Below, one piece after another: positions 12,386-23,700 of a DNA stretch of 64,000 nucleotides. The position numbers and the translations under genes are program-made. The stretch comes from Morella rubra (Eukaryota > Streptophyta > Magnoliopsida > Fagales > Myricaceae), in the NCBI GenBank assembly GCA_003952965.2, contig CM025851.1:4301637-4365636 (forward strand). The letters are read 5' to 3'. The notes beneath the pieces were generated by a model. That model worked only from the letters and a program-made list of their open reading frames with translations, had not been told where the DNA came from and did no database searches. How positions within the stretch are numbered: position 1 is the stretch's first letter; each line of letters begins with the position of its first letter.

Positions 12386-13525
12386 GAAAAAAAAATATAA
12401 TTCAAAAAACTGAAATCAACTTTTAAAAATATAAAGAATTCTAAAAAAAGCAAAGGAATAAAATTAAATAGAAAAAGGAAAAATACAATATTAATCAGTA
12501 CATATATAAGGGGTTACTTATCATTTTCTTTATTGAATTTGTTCTACAAATTTGGAACCATGCATAAAATAAAAATGGGCAACCCGTGTATGGAAAAATT
12601 AAAAAGGTACAATTTGGAAAAATTGAATGAAATCCAAAAACAAATAAGTTACACAACAAAAATCAAATGAAAATGTCTCATAAAGTAATATACCAAACGG
12701 AGAATGGAAAATAAAAAGAGCAAGTAAAACAAATACAGTAAAAGTACCTCTCCAAGAAAAGTACGCGAAAAATAAACAAAAAATATATATAATTCAAGAC
12801 TGAATTCAAATTTAAAAATATAATACAAAAAGAACACTAGAAAAACAGCAAAAAAAATAAAAGTAAATGGGAAAACAAAAAACATATTCAGAGCTAGAAG
12901 GAAAAAGAGAATAGAACAAATAAAACAAATAGCAAATAAAGGGATTCGAATTTTGAAAACCTTAAACTGAAACAAACACGAAGGGCAACCAAGGCCAAAC
13001 AGAAGAGAAACAAAAAAAAAAAAAAAACAAATCAGCAAATAAAAGGGTACAATTTAGAAAAAATGCATAAAAAAAAAGTTACACCACAAAAATTAAATGA
13101 AAATATCACATAAATTAAAAATACAAAACTGAAATCAACTTTTAAGAATACAGATCAGAGTATGGAACAAAAAAATATCAATTAAAAAAAATACACTAAA
13201 AGTACCTATCCTAGAAAAGTACATGAGAAGTAACAACAAAATATAATTCAAAACTTAAATCAACTTTTAAAAATATAATACAAAAAGAATATTACAAAAA
13301 GCAAAGGAAAAATGTAAACAAAAAAGGAGAAAACATATTAATCAGCAAATAAAGGGTTACTTATCATTTTCTTTTTTGAATTTGCTCAACAAATTTGGAA
13401 CGATGCATGAAATATAAAAGAAATTGAGTTGCACAACAAAAATTAAATGAAAATGTCACATAAATTAAAAATGCAAAAAAAAAAAAATCAAAAAAGATGT
13501 AAAAGATATAGTGATAGAAACACAA

Positions 13526-14480
13526 CTAACCCGTCAGCCCATCCCCACGACGTGCCACCATTACAAACATCTCCTCGGGATCGCCAGTGGACAATAAAAT
13601 GAAACATACGGGACAGGTATTCTCCTTCGCCAGAATCCCATCCTTATAACAAACTGCACAAACCACAGCGTTTCTCCACAATTCCTCCCACTGTTAACTT
13701 CACAAAAGGAAGATTCTCCACAAACTTTTTCGCAGCCGAAGGATTACCCCTCTCATTCTCCACTAGTCGCCCGAAAACAGTGTTGTATTCAGCCGTATCC
13801 GCTTCATATTCATTCTGAACAAATGCTAGATACGAATCGGTATCGGAACCGCATCAGGTTCACGCTCTAAACTTGTATTCATACCTAATAGAATTTCTCA
13901 CTCCAGATTTCACTACTCTGTCGCTGCTCTCCTCGATCATTATGCTTAGGTTTCCTCTCCTGATTAAAAACGCCTTCCTCCACTTCCTCCCATTCGAAAC
14001 CCTTGGATCCACTCGTATGATCTTCCAAACAAATGTTGTTGCAATGAAAATTCGAATCCTCCGAATTGACTTCCATACCCGGATCCGACTCTGAATCAGG
14101 TCTGGCGACACGGAGACCATCGCCATGTGAGCGTTGCATATCAGATTCAATCCCACGTACAAACCGTAGCCTCGGTAGCACCTCCGCATGATCCGACCAG
14201 AACTCACTGCCATTTGCGGATTCGAACGCGGAAAATGGATCCGAACCTGATCCGGGACGTCGAAAGTGTGAGAATCATCGTCGAGGGAGCGATCGAAGAA
14301 GTCTGAGACGAAGGGCCCGCGTCCCGGTCGGAGGGGGATACGGAATAACAGAACCTTTCCGAGTCGGCTGAGTTCGTCGAACTGAGGTGGAACCTTCAAC
14401 TTCAGGAACCTTCGACTTCAAGGAACCTGACTCTCTTGGTACTTGGTTGGGGAGGAGGGAAATGTTTCCGTACGTCCTAT
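13526..14480 (-). pseudogene. Decayed RING-type E3 ubiquitin ligase gene
   Basis: The minus strand holds pieces, in more than one frame, of a plant RING-H2 ligase: an acidic part with GFEWEEVEE (about 13960-14100), then FGRLVENERGNPSAAKKFVE and NLPFVKLTV (about 13690-13790), then CAVCYKDG and NTCPVC. The frame changes between these blocks and stops interrupt it. The RING itself is cut down: CAVC is followed within about 12 residues by CPVC, so the central Cys/His zinc ligands are absent and no zinc-binding RING could form. The sequence is much more GC-rich than the array it abuts, as expected for a former intronless coding exon of this family. Family recognition is good; the exact parent gene is unknown. 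Confidence 0.7.
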
Positions 14481-14496
14481 GTCTACGCCTTTTATA

Positions 14497-14897
14497 GGAA
14501 AAAATACAAATTTTCACCCACAAACTATTAGAGCAGTGACACACTACACTCCAAACTATTATCTTTAAGATATTACACCCTCAAACTATTAATGTTATAC
14601 ACTTTACACCCTAAAATATCTACTTTGACACATTACACTCTCCAACTACTAGTATTAAACACTTTACACCCTCCACTTGACAATAATACCTTTGAGAAAT
14701 TAATGAATTGACAATAATATCTTCAATATATACAAAATGAGTTAAGGGCATTATCGCCATTTTAATATGAAAAATTGATAAAAGGTACAAAATGTTAAAA
14801 ATTGGTAGTTAGAGGGTGTAATATGTCAAAATTGATAGTTTAGGATGCAAAATGTAAAATCTATGGTAGTTCGTGAGTGAAAAGTGTATTTTCCCCT
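14497..14897. mobile_element. MITE with ~35-bp terminal inverted repeats
   Basis: The left end (AAAAATACAAATTTTCACCC, then ACAAACTA) and right end (TAGTTCGTGAGTGAAAAGTG, then TATTTTCC) are inverted copies. Inside, CACTTTACACCCT-type words repeat on one side and their complements (AGGGTGTAATATGTCAAAA) on the other. It is about 400 bp, has no coding capacity, and lies at the 5' side of the RING pseudogene. I cannot assign a superfamily. Confidence 0.7.
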
Positions 14898-15600
14898 TGT
14901 GTAGCCCGGTTTTTATAATATAATTTACTTAACTTCCAAGTAACTGAGATATTACATCCGATTAAAAAAAAAAAGTAACTGAGATATTTAACGAGTAAAT
15001 ATAATATACTGGGTAATTCTAGATTTAAAGTAGGATAAAAATATTATACTTTCTCTCTCCTACTTGCCTAAGAGGCAACATGCTTGTTTTTTTTTTTTTT
15101 TTTAAGGAACAAATTCACTAATTAAATTTTATTTTATAGTATTTTTTTTTTCTTTAGTTTATCTTTTATTTGAGCGACTCACCAATTTATAAAAGTGTGA
15201 ATAATTGCATCCACGGTTAGTTATATATCAACCCAATTGATAGAGTTAGGTCGTTTTTGCGTACAACATATATAGTCTTCAGATGAAAACCAATAATTTC
15301 AAAAGAATATGGTAACATATACTACAAACAGAAGGTTTAAAGTAAAAAAATTTTAAAATTCGGAAGAAAAAAAAAGTTTCAATAGAGCATATATTTGCCT
15401 TCGTCTTGTTTAAATCAAACATATAAAAAGTATACGTTACATATTCGATTGCTTTGGCTCTGGTTCAAACTATCAATCTTCTTGGTCCTTGTAGAATGCT
15501 AATATTCACAGTCAAAAAATTCGGTAAAAAATGCACATTATAGTTAAAACCTTCCATTTAGTCAATTAGGAGACTGATCAAATCTTAAAACAGAACTACC
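14898..15600. other. AT-rich intergenic DNA
   Basis: Only homopolymer runs (T-run near 15090, A-runs near 14970 and 15350) are notable. No gene, RNA or repeat pair is seen before the OEP37 3' duplicate unit begins at about 15620. Confidence 0.5.
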
Positions 15601-15879
15601 CTCGCCCTGCTGCAAGCATCACCGTCACTGCAGCAAATAGATTATTGTGAAAAATAAATTATCAAATAGAAACCTTGTGCAGCAAAATGCACATCATTGT
15701 GACAGGAGATAGAGAAAAACATGATGGCTGCTAAAAATATGATTCCGAAAGAAAAACAACCAATCGATGTCCATAACACAGTGATAAGCATCATTAAAAC
15801 AGGCCACGATGTCGCACTTCTATCTAGAACTAAAATCTAACGTATAAGAAAGGAGAACAGGCCATGCAGAAACAGACCA

Positions 15880-18800
15880 TCATATGTCCCATCTCTTTTT
15901 GACCCTGAACATTAAGGCCGAAGATCTAATGTCATCTTGTGGCACTTGTAGCATGAATTGAACCTTCATCTTCATTGGCGCTGTCTTTGCTTTGCCAGCT
16001 TCATCTCCAACCTGAAAACAGATCATCATGAAGCAATGCAAAAGCTGAACAGAAATTTCCAGGTAAAAAAAATTAAATCACTGAAATTAGAACAAAAAAT
16101 TCATTGTTCCAGAATTGATGGTCACATGCACTCCCAGAACCCAACCTGGACAACATCTTAGTAAAGGGTACAGTCAAGCGGTGAAGTAATAAATACAACA
16201 GTCAGAGCTGTTGAACTTCATTACGCACACTTAAAGGAATTGGCTTAAAAGAAATATGTGAACGTAATTATCCCACCCATCCATTAAGTTTTCTTTGTAT
16301 GGATGCTCGTAAAATAAGTCATGATCAGAAGACACCAGAAAGTTATCTAGCAAAGAGTCCACAACTCAAACACCAATGTTCCTTTGGAGGGAAATGCAAT
16401 CTATCCTTATGGTAGGAGACAAATTTAGAGGGGAGGAGGGAGGGAGGACTCCTCTCGCTTCTCCATCCTTTTCCTTCCCTCTTCCCTTCTCAATCCAGAC
16501 TATTTGCCATCCCTTCTACCACAGATTCTTTGACAGTGAGTATTGAGGTTGTATCCAAACCAGATACAGAGCTATGCGACTGGTTAGAAGCACGCCATCC
16601 TATATTTATGCAGATCAGAGAAAGGCAAGTCGTAAAAGTGGAAGCAGGAACACCTGGCATCTTCAAACGTCAATAAAGAGTGCCTAGTATTATAGTTTAT
16701 CAGTTCCCTTGTTTAATATCTGAAGCAAATTTTTATTCAGAAATTTATAATGCACCCCATAAGAGAATTGAAGAAATCTGGTAAAAGAAAGATAACTCAG
16801 TAAAGGCTATGTGAAGTATCAGATGCACAACCCTTGTAACAGTACTACACATTGTAGTCATGATGGTATGGCTATGATTTGTCAGACTATCGTAACTAAT
16901 AATCTTCTAAAGGATGAGGAAGACCCTAAATCTGCATTGCCATCATGATCATTTTAGATATAAGTAATAAAATGAAGCAATAGCAGAGTCTTTGTCACCA
17001 TCAGATAGTTCGGAAATGGGGCTCATAACCAGTATGATAATGTTGAGAAATAGAGAGACCGAGAGAGATTGTCTAATACGAGAAATGAGGCTCAAGTTAA
17101 AAGGAGCACTTACCCAAAGAGATGCCCAGCCAAGGCGCACTTCTGAATCATAACCTGCTTTAAACTTGAAGTCATTGCCATATGTGTGCTTGTACACCGC
17201 ACTCCAGAAGTTGGAATCAAAATTGTACCAGTAACTGGCAGGTAAATGATCAGAGTAAATAAAAATTTGCACCAAGTCTGAGTTGCAGCATAATGAATAC
17301 ACCCAAAGCAGAACAGTAAATATCTAGCCAATATGAGGTCAACAAGTGAATCATGGGTCACAGGAAGAAAAATTTACAGTAAGTCGACAGAGATTTTTTT
17401 TGGGGGTGGGTTGGTTTGTGTGTGTGCAAGCTGGTGCTGGTACTGGTGCCCACGGGGGGAGAAAGGCGGAGAGAGAGAGAGTCACCTCAATTTGTCTGAA
17501 GGACCAAACCGGCGCTTGAACGCAAACGAAAATGCATTTGAAGGTAAAGAAATGCTTGGGATAAAGGACATTTCCTCATCCTGTGCAACCGGTTCAAATT
17601 TTCAACACCATAATGTAAAAAGAAAGATGAAACTCCAAAAAGATGGAAAAATATGGAAAGAGCTAAATTCAAACCACGCCAGTATTTTCCAGAAGGAACC
17701 TGCTCACTGTCACACTTCCAGTCATCTGACACTGATTTCACATGGAAATAGGAAATAAAAGATTCAAGTGAAAAATAAAATGCAAACCTTATAGCAGTAT
17801 CTTAGTTTCAAATCTTCATCCTTGTATTGAGCAATACAGGCTCCATTCAAAATTTGGCCTTTAATAATTCCGTTGATAGACAATGTTCTCTTTACTTCCT
17901 CCTCCTTTACTTGCTCCTCATCTCTTTCTTCTATTGATACTTCACCAAGGGGAAATTTAAGGGTTGCTCTTGGCTGAAGAATTAGGAAGGAAATCAATGA
18001 CCCAGAGCACCGAAACTTCAAAAACTGGTTCAGATGAGATGATGACACAAATTGTCCAAAGTATCATACTCACCACACCAACAGATGGAACAGAAGATGA
18101 CAATTCCAATGCATAGCCGGGATCGGCAAGGTTTGCAAGCATCGACAGCTGTCCTTGTTGTGCCTAAAAGTTTACAGCATGTTAACGAGACGGCAGAAAA
18201 GCATCAATAAAATATACCATTCAGCCTAAGAAGTATGGAAGTACAATATAAAATATCACACCTACGATTTCTTGAAATTAGCGCTCCTTTTAAGAAAGGG
18301 AAAATGAAGGTTCAAACCTAAAAACCAGGGACAACAAAGTGGATTTCACAAATTAAAAGCTCTTGAAAATGAACTATCAATGTCGAACACCTCTGAACCA
18401 CAACCCTAACACGTACAGGGTCAGGCAAGACATAAGAAATATCAAATTTTCCACTGAAGTCCAAAAGTCAGAGGGGCAATCAAGAATTGTTCGCTCCAAA
18501 CCACTCCAAACTTCAATTCCAAGACGAGTTGCATCTTGAACACTTAAACCAAACAAAACCCATGTCTCAAAACCACACATCAAATACATCACCATTCGAC
18601 AAAACAGAGACCAGAGTCCAACAAAACCCAACTTTAGAATCAACCTTCAAAAAATTCCCTTCTCAAACACTCACGAAGACGCCAAACCATATCCCAAAAC
18701 CACAAAATGTACCGGAAAACCACAATTTCAAGCAGAAAGGGAATGCTTTCGGACCTTGACGTCGTGGACAGCTCTGAGCTGCAACCTGGGACCGACCTCG

Positions 18801-19132
18801 AGGGAGGTCTTGAGCAGGGCATTCTGGTCTTCCACATCGTAGAAAATGGAGAGGTGCTGGGAGATGAAGCTGACTTGGGGCTCGATGATATCTCCCTTAT
18901 GGTCGTTCCGGAAGGAGAGCTTGAGCTTGGCGAGGGAATTGAGGAACTTGCAGGAGATCTTGTGGAAGAAAACGGAGGTGTCGCTGTCGAACTCGGAGGT
19001 GATTCTTACGGGCGGCCTCTGAGGGAAGGTGAATGTGGGCTTGGAGGAGGGTGGTGGTGGTGGTGGCGGCAATGGCGGAGGTTGTGGGGCCAGGTGATTG
19101 GGGCACGGAGTAGGTGGGTCTGATTCCAACAT
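15880..19132 (-). CDS. OEP37: Chloroplast outer envelope pore protein OEP37
   Basis: Six exons give 333 residues in frame: 18755-19132, 18074-18163, 17788-17973, 17486-17580, 17114-17234, 15880-16011. The family protein is a beta-barrel, cation-selective channel of the plastid outer envelope. The N-terminus has a Pro-rich run (PPPLPPPPPPPS), then RITSEFDSDTSVFFHKISCK, YALELSSSVPSVG, FPLGEVSIEER, KRTLSINGIIKGQ, MSFIPSISLPSNA, FAFKRRFGPSDKL, YWYNFDSNFWSAVYK, AGYDSEVRLGWASLW and the C-terminus MLQVPQDD...RVKKRWDI, all closely matching Arabidopsis OEP37 as I remember it. Length fits the family. No cleavable transit peptide is expected, and none is obvious. The start is the only Met before the conserved N-terminus. 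A GA microsatellite lies in the 5' leader. A partial copy of its last exon sits 12 kb downstream at 3690-4260. Confidence 0.95.
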
Positions 19133-19217
19133 TGTGTGCTTTTTGGGTGGTTAGCTACCTGAGAGTTTGAACTGAACTTGAATCAATGGAATAAAATGGA
19201 TCGGTGGAATCGGTGGG

Positions 19218-19219
<2 letters not shown>

Positions 19220-19245
<26 letters not shown>
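19220..19245. repeat. (GA)13 microsatellite
   Basis: A pure GA run (CT on the transcribed strand) about 90-115 bp upstream of the OEP37 start codon, probably in its 5' UTR or core promoter; CT-rich leaders are common in plants. Confidence 0.9.
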
Positions 19246-19248
<3 letters not shown>

Positions 19249-19526
19249 TGAGATTAGAGAGTATTTTGGCAGAATATTTGGAATTTGGATGTATGCGTAA
19301 ATTTTGTTTGGCTGTGGTTTTTGTAGACGGAAATGTGGATAGAGGCACAGTTAGGGTGCGTTCATCGTCCAAGATTTTGCTTCTCTAAAATTTTATTATG
19401 GTTACAAAAAATTTTCCCTTTTCACTTTTTTATTAATTTCATAAACTTCTATCATTTTGATTCCATTTTATTCATTGCCTTTATATTTCAGCTCAAACTT
19501 TGTATAGGCTAAAAATATAGGAGGAG

Positions 19527-19548
19527 TTGGCCATGCAGGTCTCGAACT
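19527..19548 (-). pseudogene. 3' fragment of tRNA-Ile (T-arm and acceptor tail)
   Basis: The sequence TTGGCCATGCAGGTCTCGAAC repeats the T-arm and acceptor end of the tRNA-Ile gene 80 bp away, with one C missing in the acceptor strand. It sits in a ~90-bp tandem duplication whose units both begin GATTCCATTTTATTCATTGC (19459 and 19549). Only the last ~20 nt of the tRNA are present, so it is a duplication remnant. Confidence 0.75.
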
Positions 19549-19604
19549 GATTCCATTTTATTCATTGCCAACTCAAACTTTTTGAAGGCAAATATAAGAG
19601 AAGT

Positions 19605-19678
19605 TGGCCCATGCAGGTCTCGAACCTGCGACCTTCGCGTTATTAGCACGACGTTCTAACCAACTGAGCTAATAGGCC
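19605..19678 (-). tRNA. tRNA-Ile (anticodon AAU)
   Basis: Read on the minus strand the gene starts GGCCTATTAGCTCAGTTGGT and ends GGTTCGAGACCTGCATGGGC plus CA. The 7-bp acceptor stem pairs (GGCCTAT with ATGGGCC, one G-T pair), the D-loop has AGTTGGTTAGA, the anticodon loop is CTAATAA giving AAU, and the T-loop is TTCGAGA. It has no intron and no encoded CCA, as in nuclear eukaryotic tRNA genes. The A and B box promoters lie within these arms. Confidence 0.96.
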
Positions 19679-19699
19679 AGTAGCTGTTTTGCTTTCCGT

Positions 19700-20730
19700 A
19701 ACATTAAATGTTGGAAACTTTGAACCAAGTGTGTAATTGCATAACCACCGTCCAGACAAGCATTCAAGTAGGAGCAACGTCCTACAGCGCTCTTTATAAC
19801 AAATATCTACATTTTTTTCTCTCTCACTTGCCGCTGCATCAAAAGCTGGAGACATATGAGAAGGGATATTGGAGGGAGGCTAGCCACTTTGCAAGGTCCT
19901 GAGCTACACTTGATTCTATCTGGTACTAATAATTGCTAAAGCGACTTCTGGATCACCTTATCCGAAAGTCTGCTATTCAATAGACCTCCTTAAAGATTCC
20001 TGAAGAAATTGAAGGAGCGAGTTGTGCCTAAACAATCCACCGTATTTAAGCACGACACAGAAAGGTGTGACTTGCGAGCAGAAGAAAGGGGAAAATTTTA
20101 AGCAAAGAAACATGTCATACTCATTCGAATACGGGGGGGCCACTGAAAATAATATAACTAAACTCGAAATTGGAAGGGAAGCATTGAAAACAAACGAACC
20201 CGTTGTAGTCTTGATTCCAAATGGTACATTGATTCTAGTTCTTCCGGCAAAGGTAAGACAAGCTGTACTACATCCAGATCTTTGGCTGCTGTGATACTCA
20301 AGCAACTTAAAACGTGTTCAAGCCACTTTAGTTTGGTTAATTTCCTCGATTTGGGATCCTGTGAAAGATGGTTTCTACAATACATGCGGAGGGAGGAATA
20401 CAGAGAGAGATGTAATGAACAGTTCTATATTGCGATGTCATTAAATCACTGACATTTACCTATAGGTATTTGTGACTCCCCACCATGCTTCTTCCTTCCT
20501 CTCTACAATAACAGAGGGAGAAAAGAACAGCGTATTGTCTCTGCATCACCCTTACTGGGTTTACATAAACAAACAGAAGGAAGTACTCAACTTATACTGC
20601 TAACTTGACCCACCCCCATACTACAATGGATTGACAGCCCTTGTAAAACCCTGCTATCAACACCACACGAGAAGACAGTTTCCCACACAAACATACAAGA
20701 ATACCTCGGAATAATAGGTTGATTTCGAGA
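19700..20730. other. Intergenic DNA between tRNA-Ile and LARP6 3' end
   Basis: No supported gene. Several overlapping ORFs of 70-110 codons occur on both strands near 19970-20390, but none matches a family I know and they contradict one another. The part nearest 20730 is probably LARP6 3' UTR. Confidence 0.45.
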
Positions 20731-20732
20731 AC

Positions 20733-23700
20733 TCATGCAATATTCACAGCAACTGGCTTTCCCCTACCCATAGCAAATCCTCTTGTGCCATCTGGCATAC
20801 GGGGCCCAGGAGGCTGCTTGGCGACAGTTGGCAGATCCATGTTGACGACATTATTTGAAGGGGGAGTTCCCACATGATTTCCACGGTTATTGTGGTGGTA
20901 CTGACCCCGCCCGCGTCCCTTGCCACGGCCTCGGTTACGACCTCTCTTCTGCCCACCATCTTTCTCATAGATATGCTCCTCCCCCTATGCATAAGAATCA
21001 CAAAAGGAAGGCTATAACAGATACCATTGCAGCTTTTTTTTCTTTTTCCAAGGCAAAACAAAACAAAAGTAAATGAGATAAAAGGCAATTTCATAAAGCA
21101 GCACACGGGTATAAATGCATCCCCTATGCTCCAAAGTATTCTGGAATAATTCACTTTGCTACTCACTTTCTGACGAATGCAGTAAACAAAAGAGACTTAA
21201 TTCCCTCCAAGGTATGGCTCCTTCCTTAAAACAAATATATCCCGAAAAGATTGCAAAAACTCCTACCCCAACTTAAAAGGCTTTCATAAATTTCAATTAT
21301 TTCTGCCAATTCACTAGAACTCACTGTATGTTCACGAGCCGGGGCATCAGATTGTTGGTAAGAAGACTCCAATTGTTTCTCATTTTGCAGCTGATCAGAT
21401 GAAGAGGTATCATCTTCCTCAAGGTTCGCTTCCCCATCATGCCCCTTTTTCCGCACTGAAGAGGGTTTTGACTGGGGATAGAAAATTTGCAAAGATGCAT
21501 CAGTGATTAGTAACCTGATAAAATAAGATAACCATACACACCAAAATTGCGCTATCAACCTTCACTTGTTGCATTCAACTAAAATAGCTACTGTACAGAA
21601 AATATGGGAACAACCTTTCCTGGTCTTAGGACCAACCATGATTGTGGATACAATGTTAAATGTTGACATTTCACTAGCACGCACACACAACCACTCACTT
21701 TATTCTATTCCCACACTTTCACTGTTTGAATTAAACTGGAAGGAAGGTATAGTTTAATTCAAACGATGAAGTGTGGGAATACTATTGAGGTTGAAAAGGA
21801 AATCATTTTTACCAATGAACTGGCCACCTATTCCATTATTGCAATTATAATTTTCTTTCTCACACTACTTTGTAGTATTTATTTGTCTCCTTTTCAGGCT
21901 ATCTGGATTTTCTTAGCTTTTTAGTTTGTTTGTATTAGGTGTAGTATAGTCTCTTGTACTGTTGACTCCGTCTCTTTTGTTTCTTCTTTTAATAAAGTTT
22001 AACTTACTTATCAAAAAAAAAAATTGTCTCTTTTTTTGGTGGTTTACTTTGACATTTTGGTGTCAATGAGTACTATGCTATCACTGAGTCACAAGCAAAA
22101 GATCAAGAAAAAAATATATTCAGTTTCCTGTCTATACCGTGCGTCGAAGCATTAAGCGGACCCTCAAACCGCTCCTCCAGTTCCCTTCGTCATTTAGTTC
22201 TGCAACCTGCAAAAATAGAATTTAGTCCTACACATATGGTATAACAGGCAAAGAGAAAAATTACTGTCTTAAAGCAGAAAATATGAGTACTCACTGCTTT
22301 CTCAGCCAGCTCAATGGATTCATATTCCACAAAAGCATGCCACTACATATGAATCAAAGGGTTCGGATGTTAGTCTTCCGCATCCAAATAATTATCGTTC
22401 ATTAAAAAAAGTCCAAATAACTCAAAATTGTACCAACTGCACAATGCCAATTTACTTCACCAAGTACATTTTCTCACAATGTCAAGTTTAAATAATAGTA
22501 TGTTGAAACTACCATAGCTTTGTCAAAAGAGCTGGATGATTCAGCAATAGCAAGTAAGTGGAGACTTTCACATCAGCACATTACTAAAATCACTGAAATG
22601 CTATTACAATTAATGCATGTGTGCATGGAGATGCTCTTTAAAGGCCCACAAACCCACAGACAATTGTATCAGAAAATCTGGTGAGACACACTGTCAAATC
22701 GGCATATCAAAACATTGATAACAATTAAAACACCATTCAAACCACTGAATCTAATCTCCCACTCAAAATTAACTCTAAGAGAGTGAATCTATACAGTGAT
22801 AAACCACAACACAAGCAGTTACTGGACAGGTGTCCACCTCCTGGCACCAGAACTGAACACACGCTAAAAGCTTGAACGCTACGGCTTTTCTGCGTATCTT
22901 TTCAAGGAACTTTCAGAGTCCACCACATGTCATGTCGTAGCTCCTATAAAGCTTGGATATTTACCCCATGAAAGTTATATTCATTACAATAGGGCATCGG
23001 CGGTCATCAAAGCCAAAAACAAACATAATTCTTGACAGAATGAATCACACCACCTTACAGTTAATGAAGCAATATTAAAAACCTTAACAAAAGAACTGCC
23101 ATAAACAACCTGCTCCAAGTAAGTATATGGCTGCTTGCCTTCTTACCTTGTTAGTGAAATGAATGTTTTCAGATTTTCCTGATCTGGATGCTGAAGAAGC
23201 TCCCCCACCGGAGGTCTGAGGCTGACAGGTACGAATTGTCTTCACACTGCCAAAGGACATACCAAAATGATATAAATGTTCTAGGACCATTACCTAAAGT
23301 CCTTAAAACAAGCAAGGTATTGTGTTCAAATCTTTCTAAGGAAAAAGTGATCTTCGTACCTTCCCACGGCAGAGAACACCTTCATTAAGTTCTGGTGGCA
23401 ATGATCCTCAGGCAAGTTTTCAGCCACTACTATGCGAGACTGCAGAACAAAATGCCATATAGTAAGAAATAATAACAAAGCTCAGAAAAATGCACAACAA
23501 AGATCTAGCATAGACCTTTGACGACATTAGCAAGATAAATGATAACTTTTTATGAAAATACACATGTTATGCATGACAAAAAAGATTTTCAAACAAAGGA
23601 TTCAGATATTGCCTAACTTACAAGGAATAGATGATATTAAAAACAAGGAAGCGAATCATCTCTGACGACAGAATGAACAAAGTAGAAATAAAACCTACTT

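Larger units (their letters stand above)
7880..13500. repeat. A-rich, strand-asymmetric complex repeat array (~5.6 kb)
   Basis: The + strand is overwhelmingly A with little G or C for 5.6 kb, except in two inverted T-rich parts. It is not simple sequence: landmark phrases recur in a fixed order. Phrase 1, GCAAATAAAGGGATGCTAAT, is near 8727, 9513, 10616, 11494 and 12930. Phrase 2, AAATAAA-GGGTACAATTT, is near 8405, 8485, 9632, 10738, 11607 and 13034. Phrase 3, GCAAATAAAGGGTTACTTA, is near 9042, 9900, 10980, 12510 and 13343. Phrases AGTACCTATCCTAGAAAAGT and ATCAACTTTTAAAAATATAA fall between 2 and 3. This is about five copies of a ~0.8-1.4-kb unit. Long minus-strand ORFs full of Phe/Leu/Cys are by-products of the composition, not genes. 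Confidence 0.85.

Noticed and set aside
8076-13038. Many minus-strand ORFs of 60-140 codons rich in Phe, Leu, Cys and Ser that look like membrane peptides
   Set aside because: They follow from reading T-rich sequence; frames start and stop at random relative to the repeat unit and the same stretch is open in two or three frames.
7880-13500. CRISPR-like or centromeric satellite interpretation of the array
   Set aside because: Unit length, irregular spacing and inverted segments do not fit either; the window is eukaryotic and gene-rich.
20022-20305. Overlapping ORFs on both strands (one with EPVVVLIPNGTLILVLPAK)
   Set aside because: No family match, no splice context, and the opposing frames are equally open.
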